From Solibacillus silvestris_B (lineage in GTDB: Bacteria > Bacillota > Bacilli > Bacillales_A > Planococcaceae): a DNA stretch of 64,000 bases. The stretch's first letter is position 1, and every line of letters starts with the position of its first letter. Location: contig NZ_JBQCJW010000015.1 in NCBI RefSeq assembly GCF_051967575.1, positions 1-64,000 of the forward strand, in the 5' to 3' direction. Below the pieces are notes generated by a model. It had not been told where the DNA came from and did not search any database. It was given only the letters and a program-made list of their open reading frames with translations. Below are positions 23,407 to 31,151 of this stretch, in pieces. The translations under genes and the position numbers were made by a program.

Positions 23407-24024
23407 ATGGAAGACAGTGGCAAAAAGGTGAAGATTGCCATCAATGGCGGAATCGGTTTTGGAGCAAAACTTAATTCAAAACAGCTTTTGGCAATAACAA
23501 AATATATGGATGAAGATGAAGAGCTGGAATTAACTGCATTTCAACAGCTTTATATAGAAATCCCCGAAAATGAAAAAGAAGCGATTATCGAGGAATTTCA
23601 AAGTGTCGGATTAGCATGCTATCCGGTCGGAAACTTCGTGAAAAGTTTAAGGACCTGCAATTTCTGCAAAGGAGAGGAAGAGGAAGGAATGCCGATCGCA
23701 AAAGAGCTGAATCGTCGTATAGCCGGAAAAGCAGTGCCATTTACGCTAAAGGTTGCGTATACGGGCTGTCCGGTTGGCTGCGGGGAGCCTATGCTAAGCG
23801 ATATAGGTGTTATGAAAATCAGAAACCACTACAGCTTATATGTTGGGGGAAAAGCAAAGGGGAAGGACGCAGAGGTCGGTTCTTTGCTAAAGGAGGATTT
23901 GACACCGGAAGAATTGTATGAAACAGTTGAAAAGATTATTGATGTCTATTCGCAAAAGGGGAAAAAGCGAGAGCCTTTTCATAAATTTTTCAAGAGAATA
24001 AATGCGGATTGTTTAACAAGCTAA
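23407..24024 (+). CDS. Small nitrite/sulfite reductase-like Fe-S protein
   Basis: 205 residues. KVKIAINGGIGFGAKLNSKQLLAI resembles the ferredoxin-like half domain of siroheme nitrite/sulfite reductases. It is followed by Cys pairs TCNFC and GCPVGCGEP, which could bind a [4Fe-4S] cluster and siroheme as in those enzymes, though the first pair is CxxC instead of the usual Cx5C. Much smaller than complete reductases, with one half domain only. Similar short proteins occur in Bacillales without settled function. ATG after CAGGGGG. Location beside sulfur and copper genes suggests thiol or sulfite chemistry, an inference. Confidence 0.65.
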   Translation: MEDSGKKVKIAINGGIGFGAKLNSKQLLAITKYMDEDEELELTAFQQLYIEIPENEKEAIIEEFQSVGLACYPVGNFVKSLRTCNFCKGEEEEGMPIAKELNRRIAGKAVPFTLKVAYTGCPVGCGEPMLSDIGVMKIRNHYSLYVGGKAKGKDAEVGSLLKEDLTPEELYETVEKIIDVYSQKGKKREPFHKFFKRINADCLTS

Positions 24025-24082
24025 TTGAAATTTCTGCATGTAAAAAAGCGAATTGATAGGATGGAAGAAAATATAAAGTTTT

Positions 24083-24112
24083 GGCTGCCATATAAAGAAT
24101 GGCGGCCTTTTT
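24083..24112 (+). terminator. Terminator after the Fe-S protein gene
   Basis: GGCTGCCAT and ATGGCGGCC pair with one wobble around seven bases, followed by TTTTT. Confidence 0.88.
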
Positions 24113-24505
24113 CATAACTTCCGATGTCTTGATGGGAAGATTCACAAAGTGCATCATATTTCTAAAATTATCGCCGAGGGCATGATTTGCCGTATGATGC
24201 GCAAACTTATTGCATCAAGTATTATTATTTTGCGATCGTTCGCTCGATTTGGCGGAACTTAGAAAGCAAGCTTGTCTAAGCGGAATTGCTATATTGTTGG
24301 ACAATTTTTCAGCGGTGCAGATGCAGCGAATCAACCCCTTGCCAACATACTTTTTATTTTATAAAAACATGATTCAAAGCTCTGCTAAAGAGGTAAAGTG
24401 ATTTTTAAGAGAATCAATAATAAAAAATCATTGCATTTTGCTTTATAAGCGAATATTATATATAAGTTGTTAAATAATGTTCGTGTTTTGGAAAGAGGTA
24501 TGCAG
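24113..24505. other. Noncoding stretch upstream of the purine permease gene
   Basis: No supported gene. TGATGCGCAA and TTGCATCA near 24196-24219 form an imperfect inverted repeat. I looked for a purine riboswitch because permeases of this family often have one, but the conserved core sequences are not there. A 63-codon ORF at 24210-24401 has no ribosome site and no resemblance to known proteins. Confidence 0.45.
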
Positions 24506-25807
24506 ATGTTTCAATTAAAAGAAAACGGTACTACAGTAAAGCGGGAATTATTTGCGGGATTGACGACGTTTTTAACGATGGCATATGTCATCATTGTTAA
24601 CCCGATTATTTTGTCAGGTGCTGGAGTTCCGGTTGATCAAGTGTTTATGGCGACGATTATCGCAGCGGTAATCGGGACAGGGTGGATGGCGCTTTGTGCG
24701 AATTATCCGATTGCCGTTGCCCCGGGTATGGGATTAAACGCATATTTTACTTATACTGTTGTATTGGCTTCAAATGGAGAGATTACGTATACTACTGCAT
24801 TTTCAGCAGTATTTGTTGCAGGTATTTTATTTATAATTATTAGTTTAACGCCATTCCGTGAAAAGCTGATTACAGCCATTCCGGAAAACCTTAAATTGGC
24901 GATCACTGCTGGGATTGGATTATTTATCGCGTTCATCGGGCTGCGTATGTCCGGTATTGTCGTAGCTGATGAATCCAATTTAGTTAAGTTTGGTGATATA
25001 GCAGAGCCGGCACCGTTATTGACGTTTATCGGGCTGTTCATTACAGTCGCATTAATGGCACGTAAAGTGAACGGGGCGATTTTTATCGGTATGATTTTCA
25101 CTGCAGTGATTGCGATGTTCACAGGTCAGCTTTCAATCGAAAAAGTAGTGGCACTTCCGCATCTACCTGAAGGCATGATTGTATTCAATCCGGTTACAGC
25201 AATTTCGGAAGTTATTGAATATGGCTTATATGGGGTAATTTTTTCATTCATTTTAGTTACATTGTTTGATACGACAGGCACATTGATCGGTGTATCAAAG
25301 CAAGCGGGTTTATTAAAGGACGGGAAATTGCCGCGTGCACGTAAAGCGCTCATTTCGGATTCGCTAGCAACAACTGTCGGCTCGATGTTTGGCACAAGTC
25401 CATCAACAGCCTATTTAGAGTCGGGCTCTGGCGTGGCAGTCGGAGGACGCACAGGCTTAACGGCGCTGACGGTCGCAATTTTGTTCATCATTGCTTCGTT
25501 TTTCGGACCGCTTGTCAGCTCATTATCAGATGTGAAAGCAATTACATCGCCAGCATTAATTATTGTCGGTAGCTTAATGATCGGTGTTGTAAAAAATATA
25601 AATTGGGATGAAATTGAAGTTGCGTTCCCAGCATTTTTAGTAATATTGTCAATGCCGCTTACATCAAGCATTTCAACGGGGATTGCGCTAGGCTTTATAA
25701 GCTATCCTCTTATTATGCTAGTAAAAGGGCGAGGACGCGAAGTGCATCCGCTTGTCTATATTTTCGCAGTTTTATTCATCTTACAATTAGTTTACTTGCC
25801 GCATTAG
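24506..25807 (+). CDS. NCS2/AzgA-type purine permease
   Basis: 433 residues with about 12-13 membrane helices. ELFAGLTTFLTMAYVIIVNP near the N-terminus, AVAPGMGLNAYFTY, and FDTTGTLIGV...GTSPSTAYLESGSGVAVGGRTGLTAL are hallmarks of AzgA-like hypoxanthine/guanine/adenine permeases (B. subtilis PbuG/PbuO group). It imports purine bases by proton symport. I choose the ATG at 24506 because GAAAGAGG lies eight bases upstream; an ATG two codons earlier would be too close. Stand-alone gene with its own terminator. Confidence 0.92.
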   Translation: MFQLKENGTTVKRELFAGLTTFLTMAYVIIVNPIILSGAGVPVDQVFMATIIAAVIGTGWMALCANYPIAVAPGMGLNAYFTYTVVLASNGEITYTTAFSAVFVAGILFIIISLTPFREKLITAIPENLKLAITAGIGLFIAFIGLRMSGIVVADESNLVKFGDIAEPAPLLTFIGLFITVALMARKVNGAIFIGMIFTAVIAMFTGQLSIEKVVALPHLPEGMIVFNPVTAISEVIEYGLYGVIFSFILVTLFDTTGTLIGVSKQAGLLKDGKLPRARKALISDSLATTVGSMFGTSPSTAYLESGSGVAVGGRTGLTALTVAILFIIASFFGPLVSSLSDVKAITSPALIIVGSLMIGVVKNINWDEIEVAFPAFLVILSMPLTSSISTGIALGFISYPLIMLVKGRGREVHPLVYIFAVLFILQLVYLPH

Positions 25808-25810
25808 TGA

Positions 25811-25847
25811 AAAGTGTTGTTTCTTAATTGAAGCAACACTTTTTTAT
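25811..25847 (+). terminator. Terminator after the purine permease
   Basis: AAAGTGTTGTTTC and GAAGCAACACTTT pair with one wobble around a six-base loop, followed by TTTT. Confidence 0.9.
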
Positions 25848-25967
25848 TTTGAAAAATACCACGTTATTCCATAAATTCATTGGATTTATTTCACTATAAA
25901 TCGAGTACATTTTTTAAACGATTTACTGAATACTAAGGTAGAGTAAATTAATTAAGGAAGTGATCAT

Positions 25968-26738
25968 ATGACAAGAAAAAGAGTGAAAAGAATCGCTTTT
26001 ATTTTATTTGTTATCCTTTTATTTCTGTTTTCGGCTTTTTACGTTTTCACTAGCATTAAAGCGGAAAAAGGGCGCCAATATTATGAGGATACAGGCCATA
26101 TTATTTGGGATATTCAAACAGATGAAAAGGTTGTTGCACTTACCTTTGATGATGGACCACATCCGAAATATACACAGCAAGTTTTGGATTTGCTTGCACA
26201 ATATGACGCAAAGGGAACGTTTTTCATCGTCGGGCAGCTGGCTGAAAAAAGCCCTGAAGTCGTTTTGCGTATGCATGAGAACGGCCATGAAATTGCCAAT
26301 CATACGTTCACACATCCCCATACAAAATCAGTTTCCCGCATTATCGAGGAAATTAATCAAACGTCGGATATGATTTATAGCATAACAGGGGTCAAACCGA
26401 ATTTATTTCGGCCTGTCGAAGGATACTATACAGATGAAATTGTTAATGAAGTCGTCAAAAATGACTACAAAATCGTTATGTGGTCATGGCATCAAGATAC
26501 AGAAGACTGGAAAGATCCGGGTGTAAGTAAAATTGCCAATACTGTACTTGATGGTCTGAATAATGGGAATGTCGTGCTGTTTCATGATGGCGGGGGAAAC
26601 CGGGAGCAAACTGTACATGCATTAGCCAAAATCTTGCCTGAGCTTAAAAAGCAAGGGTATCAGTTTATTACGGTTTCTCAAATGATTCATCTGCAAAATG
26701 ACGGGAAAAATCATGTCGTAGAGGAGGGAAATGGATGA
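25968..26738 (+). CDS. Membrane-anchored polysaccharide deacetylase
   Basis: 256 residues: one N-terminal helix (FILFVILLFLFSAFYVF) then a NodB-type catalytic domain. Motifs: TFDDGPHPKYT (catalytic Asp pair), HEIANHTFTH (metal His pair), DTEDWKDPG and VVLFHDGG (catalytic His). Motif 3, normally RPPxG, reads RPVEGYY, retaining the Arg. Likely removes acetyl groups from peptidoglycan or another N-acetylglucosamine polymer outside the membrane. GGAAGTG precedes the ATG. It overlaps the start of the LytH-like peptidase gene, so the two wall enzymes are coupled and possibly both act in the spore. Confidence 0.87.
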   Translation: MTRKRVKRIAFILFVILLFLFSAFYVFTSIKAEKGRQYYEDTGHIIWDIQTDEKVVALTFDDGPHPKYTQQVLDLLAQYDAKGTFFIVGQLAEKSPEVVLRMHENGHEIANHTFTHPHTKSVSRIIEEINQTSDMIYSITGVKPNLFRPVEGYYTDEIVNEVVKNDYKIVMWSWHQDTEDWKDPGVSKIANTVLDGLNNGNVVLFHDGGGNREQTVHALAKILPELKKQGYQFITVSQMIHLQNDGKNHVVEEGNG

Positions 26739-27748
26739 TGCCCCGCTATGCAGCCATTATGACGGCTTTATTCATTTGGGGTTTTGCGCCAGCTGCTGAT
26801 GCTTCAACAGAAGGCGAAAAAACTCTTACGGAGGAGCAATTACTGCAAAAGAGGATGGGTTCCTATATGCAGCATGAGAATGTATTATTGCCGTGGCATT
26901 ATTTAGCGGCCATTGATCAATTTGAACGTAATATTCAAGATGTGCGAAAGGATATCCCGAAACGCGACAGTGTGATTGCAATTCAGTTTTCGGATGAATT
27001 TTGGTCAGGTGCATTAAATCCGATGGAATACGACACATCCCCGATTTCGATCGCCTATTTTAACGGAAATGGCATGGACGGAAATGGGGACGGCGCCGCG
27101 GATATATCGGATGATGAAGATGTGCTGCATTCGATGGCAAGCTATTTGAGAAGGTACGGTTATGGCGAGGATAATTTTAAATTGGCGTTATGGGATTATT
27201 ACAAAAATGAGCTAACGGTCAATCAAATTGTTGTCATTGCAAAATTATATGAAAAGTTTGGAACAATCGATATAGACGAGCATACATTTCCTTTGCCGCT
27301 TCGAGCAGATTACAGCTACAGTGGGACATGGGGCGCAAACCGGGGCTGGGGCGGAAGAAGGATTCATGAAGGGACAGATATATTCGCCCCTTACAATACG
27401 CCTGTTTTTTCTACTTCCTATGGTGTAATTGAAGTGATGGGCTGGAATCAATTTGGCGGTTGGCGCATCGGTATTCGTGATAACCATAATTCGTATCATT
27501 ATTATGCGCACCTAGCTTATTTTGAAAAAGGATTGCAGGAAGGCGATGTTGTTAAAGCAGGGCAGATTATCGGCTATGTTGGTAGCACCGGTTATGGAAA
27601 AGAAGGGACAGCCGGAAAATTTCCGCCGCATCTCCATTATGGAATATACAAATTTAATGGACGTACAGAATGGGCATTCGACCCTTATCCAGTTCTTTCT
27701 AAATGGGAAAAAGAAGCGGAAAACGCAAAGAAAAAGAATGGTGGATAA
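26735..27748 (+). CDS. lytH: LytH-like M23 peptidoglycan endopeptidase
   Basis: 337 residues with an N-terminal signal peptide or anchor. An N-terminal domain (PWHYLAAIDQFERNIQ...MDGNGDG...DEDVLH) is followed by an M23/LytM domain with zinc ligands His211 and Asp215 (HEGTD), HYYAHL, and His299/His301 (HLHYG). Both halves resemble B. subtilis LytH (YunA), the SigmaK-dependent L-Ala-D-Glu endopeptidase that trims spore cortex peptides. Two tandem ATGs; the stop of the upstream gene overlaps them and GAGGAGGG precedes. Spore function is inferred from the LytH match. Confidence 0.88.
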   Translation: MMPRYAAIMTALFIWGFAPAADASTEGEKTLTEEQLLQKRMGSYMQHENVLLPWHYLAAIDQFERNIQDVRKDIPKRDSVIAIQFSDEFWSGALNPMEYDTSPISIAYFNGNGMDGNGDGAADISDDEDVLHSMASYLRRYGYGEDNFKLALWDYYKNELTVNQIVVIAKLYEKFGTIDIDEHTFPLPLRADYSYSGTWGANRGWGGRRIHEGTDIFAPYNTPVFSTSYGVIEVMGWNQFGGWRIGIRDNHNSYHYYAHLAYFEKGLQEGDVVKAGQIIGYVGSTGYGKEGTAGKFPPHLHYGIYKFNGRTEWAFDPYPVLSKWEKEAENAKKKNGG

Positions 27749-27906
27749 TGGGGAAACGACCCCGTCATCATTTCTGTTTTCCGCAGTTAGATCGCGGTAT
27801 GCATAAATCACCAATCCTTTCCCTTGTCTATAAAAGTGACGGTACTAATTAAACTTTTCTGAATAACATATTTTGAACATTGCTTTTATAGATAGGGGAA
27901 AAAGAA

Positions 27907-28914
27907 TTGAAAACATGGATAATTTATTTTGTTATGATAAGTTTTTGCATTTTATCAGGATGCCAAGGAAAATCTTTTTACACATCAAATGCGAGCGAAG
28001 GGGCTTTGGAAAACGAAGAAGCAGTGGAAGTTTCTACGGGCAATAAGTTACCGGACAATGAAGAAAGGATACAAAACGAACCATCCGTATATCCTGTAGT
28101 CGTAACATTGATTGATCCCCGAACATTAGAGATCGTAAAATCCATCTCACCACAGCTATTAGGGTATGGGACGGACAGTGATTTGTATGAAGCCAATATT
28201 AGAAAAATCGCGAAGGAATTAGCAAGAGGGACCCAGGCAAGAGCAGGCTATGACCAATCAATGGTGCTCGATAAAATAGGGGAAGACGGGGAGATTATTA
28301 ACGGCAATTCAGGCAGCCTTTTAAAGGAAAGTGAATTGGTCGAAAAAATATTGGCGGCTTCGCAAAAAGGGGATCATGTTTTTTTGCCGTTATATTTATT
28401 GGAAAGCAATTATCAAGCAGAGGAAGTTTCTTCGTTAAATGAAGTAACTGTCGCTTCATTCACGACTTATTTCAATTCATCGGAAAGTGGAAGAAGCGAA
28501 AACATCAGGCTTTCCGCAAATGCCCTTCATAATACATTGGTTGGCGATGGCGATTATTTTTCCTTTAATATAATGGTCGGGGAAAGAACGGTGGAGAAAG
28601 GCTATCAACCTGCACCGGAAATTATTAATAAGGAGCTGGTGATGGGGATTGGCGGGGGAATTTGCCAAACATCTTCTACGTTGTTCAATGCGGTTGATCA
28701 ACTGCGTATCCGCATAACGGAAAGGCATCATCATTCCTTGAATATCGGCTATGTACCTACAGGCAGGGATGCAACCGTTGCATACGGCTCGCTCGATTTT
28801 AAATTCCAAAACACGAGCGGGGCACCATTTTTAATCAAATCAATTTTTAAAGATAATAAGCTGACAATCGCAATCACTACTTCACAACATTACATGGAAT
28901 CATTGGAAAGGTGA
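27907..28914 (+). CDS. VanW-family lipoprotein
   Basis: 335 residues. A signal peptide ends in lipobox LSGC (Cys19), followed by an acidic low-complexity linker (about 25-60), a poorly characterised middle and a C-terminal VanW domain (residues about 185-315) with SENIRLSANALHNTLVGDGDYFSFN, GGGICQTSSTLFNAV and HHHSLNIGYVPTGRDATVAYGSLD. VanW domains occur with vancomycin-resistance genes and in wall-associated proteins; the biochemical role is unknown. TTG start after ATAGGGG. Stands after two wall-enzyme genes, so a cell-surface role is likely. Confidence 0.85.
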   Translation: MKTWIIYFVMISFCILSGCQGKSFYTSNASEGALENEEAVEVSTGNKLPDNEERIQNEPSVYPVVVTLIDPRTLEIVKSISPQLLGYGTDSDLYEANIRKIAKELARGTQARAGYDQSMVLDKIGEDGEIINGNSGSLLKESELVEKILAASQKGDHVFLPLYLLESNYQAEEVSSLNEVTVASFTTYFNSSESGRSENIRLSANALHNTLVGDGDYFSFNIMVGERTVEKGYQPAPEIINKELVMGIGGGICQTSSTLFNAVDQLRIRITERHHHSLNIGYVPTGRDATVAYGSLDFKFQNTSGAPFLIKSIFKDNKLTIAITTSQHYMESLER

Positions 28915-28953
28915 TGCGTCGGCAGCCAGCAAATCGGAAATGGCTGATCAAGT

Positions 28954-28986
28954 GCTGCTCTTAATCGGGGCAGCTTTTAGTTTTTT
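28954..28986 (+). terminator. Terminator after the VanW gene
   Basis: GCTGCTC and GGGCAGC pair with one wobble and a 7-base loop, followed by TTTTAGTTTTTT. Confidence 0.78.
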
Positions 28987-28989
28987 ATA

Positions 28990-29318
28990 TTCCTTGATGG
29001 AAAAACATACGCCATGCCCCTTTTTCATTGCGCAATAATGAGCTTCGGTTTTGCTGTTTGCCATGCGTAATAAGAGTTGTAACAAATTTTGTTTGGACAA
29101 TATTGTCCGCAAGCAGGAACGCTTCAAAATTTCTCGTGGTAAATAAACGATTTTTTATACATTCTTCTGTAATATTATTGACTTGAAACCGCAGAGCATC
29201 TTCATCGTCTTATTACGCAATGCGAAAAGTATAAAATACAAAAAGCATGAGGGATATAGTCAATTTATATAAACACATGGTATGATTTTTTTCGCAAAGT
29301 AGTAAAGAAGGTGAAGTT
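28990..29318. other. Noncoding stretch upstream of the MscS gene, with a palindrome
   Basis: No gene is supported. A perfect 14-base palindrome, GGACAATATTGTCC, lies at 29095-29108, the form of a binding site for a dimeric regulator. The last 30 bases contain the MscS ribosome site. The rest shows no repeat or hairpin with a T tract. Confidence 0.5.
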
Positions 29319-30389
29319 ATGTGGGAATCGATTAAATGGCTCATCCCATCCGTTACTGTACCGACATTGGCAGATGGATTTACCGCCATTGGAATCATAG
29401 TCGTCGGCTTGCTTATCATTCGATTCGTTGTCCGACCATTGATATTTAAGTTAGCGGATTTATTGGATAAGAAAAATCATCCGGTCATGAGCGATATAAC
29501 GAAGAATGTTTATCCCTCCGTTCGCAACGCGCTTATTTTCAGTTTGATTGTCGTGGCGGCATCGTTATTGGTGGAGGTTTGGCTATTCGATAATGCAAAG
29601 CTAGCTGTATACATTGATTCAGTGTATGTGTTTTTTGCATTTAAAGCGCTTTATGATGTGCTCGGCTTCTATTTGAAAAATCCCAATCGGTTTGAAACAG
29701 GGAAAGACCAGGACATTTTAACGCCGTTTTTCCTGCGGATCAGTAAAGTGGCAGTGATGATTATCGCAATGTTTACGATTGCGTCATTGTGGAATTTTAA
29801 TTTAAACGGCTTTTTAACGGCTATAGGATTGACAGGGGTGGCATTGGCTTTCGGGATTCGCGATACGCTCGCCCATATTTTCGGCGGGATGAGTGTTGCA
29901 CTTGATAAGCCGTTTCAAATTGGTGATTGGGTTATGACCGGCGATGAGAAAATCGATGGCACGATAGAGGATATAAATTTACGAAGCACGCTTATCCAAA
30001 CATCTGATCAAGGGACGGTATATGTGCCGAACTCTTATTTAGTAAATCGCCCAATTTACAATTTATCAAAGCGCACACAGCGGAAAGTTGAGCATTTCCT
30101 GTATGTGTCCAATGAAAACAGCGAGGAAATGATCGTAAAATTCGTGGAAACTTTGCGGGAACAAATCGCACTTCATCCGAAAACTATGAAAAAAGTCATT
30201 CATGTTGCGATGGATGAATTAAGACCAAATAGTTGCCGCATCCTCATCCGTTATTTTGTTGATACAAATGACACAGAACTCATGCTGCAAGTGCGACAAG
30301 ATATTTTGTTTGTTGCAAAGCATTATTGCGAAGAATATGATATAAAATTGGTCGATCCAAACTTAGGGCAATTTGGTTGGAGCGATTAA
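29319..30389 (+). CDS. MscS-family mechanosensitive channel protein
   Basis: 356 residues. Four predicted helices in the N-terminal half, then the pore-lining TM3-like helix NGFLTAIGLTGVALAFGIRDTLAHIFGG, then the beta domain (DKPFQIGDWV...GTIEDINLRSTLIQTSDQGTVYVPNSYL) and the C-terminal alpha/beta cytoplasmic part. This is the MscS/YnaI architecture: a homoheptameric valve that releases osmolytes on membrane tension. GAAGGTGA precedes the ATG. Single gene; a terminator is not obvious downstream. Confidence 0.92.
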   Translation: MWESIKWLIPSVTVPTLADGFTAIGIIVVGLLIIRFVVRPLIFKLADLLDKKNHPVMSDITKNVYPSVRNALIFSLIVVAASLLVEVWLFDNAKLAVYIDSVYVFFAFKALYDVLGFYLKNPNRFETGKDQDILTPFFLRISKVAVMIIAMFTIASLWNFNLNGFLTAIGLTGVALAFGIRDTLAHIFGGMSVALDKPFQIGDWVMTGDEKIDGTIEDINLRSTLIQTSDQGTVYVPNSYLVNRPIYNLSKRTQRKVEHFLYVSNENSEEMIVKFVETLREQIALHPKTMKKVIHVAMDELRPNSCRILIRYFVDTNDTELMLQVRQDILFVAKHYCEEYDIKLVDPNLGQFGWSD

Positions 30390-30524
30390 AGGGAACGGCT
30401 TAAATAGTAAAAAAAGGCGCTTCCATCCTACATGAAGCGCATAATTGTAGTATACTGAACATAAGGATTTAAAGTAACAAGTGTTAGAAATCCATGAGTT
30501 TACATAAGAGAGGATGTATCGCAA

Positions 30525-30929
30525 ATGGCTGAGAAACAACAAGTAGCATTCGTACAACCAACACCCGTTGGCAAAGAAGAGTTGGGGAAAATTGAAGTTG
30601 CGCCGGAAGTAATTGAAGTGATCGCAGGTATTGCGGCGACAGAGGTGGAAGGAATTGCCGCGACTCGCGGGAATTTTGCATCTGGAGTAGCAGAGCGTTT
30701 CGGTAAGAAAGTGCATTCAAAAGGCATCAAATCGGCAATGTCCGAAGAGGGCAATATTGTCATTGATGTTTTTTGCACAGTAAAATATGGCTTTGCGATC
30801 CCGAAAGTGGCAAAAGAAGTGCAAACGACGATTCGACAAGCGATTTTGAATATGACAGCAATCGAAACGAGTGAAGTGAACATCCACATTACAGGTATTC
30901 AGTTCGAAACGGCAAAAGACGCAGAATAA
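30525..30929 (+). CDS. yqhY: Asp23/Gls24-family protein YqhY
   Basis: 134 residues. Asp23/Gls24 domain with GKIEVAPEVIEVIAGIAATEVEGIAATRG at the start and VKYGFAIPKVAKEVQTTIRQAILNMT in the middle. In B. subtilis yqhY lies directly behind accBC and YqhY influences acetyl-CoA carboxylase activity. Here it is separated from accC by about 16 kb of accessory genes but is still upstream of nusB. The ATG follows GAGAGG at a somewhat long spacing. Terminator directly downstream, so it is monocistronic. Confidence 0.93.
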   Translation: MAEKQQVAFVQPTPVGKEELGKIEVAPEVIEVIAGIAATEVEGIAATRGNFASGVAERFGKKVHSKGIKSAMSEEGNIVIDVFCTVKYGFAIPKVAKEVQTTIRQAILNMTAIETSEVNIHITGIQFETAKDAE

Positions 30930-30940
30930 TATGAATATGC

Positions 30941-30978
30941 AACCGAGCTTATTTTCCGATAAAGCTCGGTTTTTTTAT
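30941..30978 (+). terminator. Terminator after yqhY
   Basis: AACCGAGCTT and AAGCTCGGTT are perfect 10-base arms around an 11-base loop, followed by a T tract. Confidence 0.93.
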
Positions 30979-31151
30979 TTTTATTTTTAGGCATGAATAA
31001 GTGTTTTGACGAAGTAAAGCATTTGATTACACATTATATCGTTAAAAAACGAATATCTTCTTAATTTTCCAAACTTTTATGAATTTACGTTTACGAACAT
31101 GGGGAAAATAGGGTATAGACTAACAGTGCTATTAGGTAAGGAGGGAACGGT

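Noticed and set aside
24210..24401. 63-codon ORF upstream of the purine permease
   Set aside because: No ribosome-binding site and no protein-like pattern; probably chance.
24113..24505. Purine riboswitch before the NCS2 permease
   Set aside because: The conserved purine aptamer core elements could not be found in the leader.
31065..31110. cre site or GlpP leader upstream of glpD
   Set aside because: The ACGTTTACG stretch matches the cre consensus poorly, and no leader terminator of GlpP type is visible.
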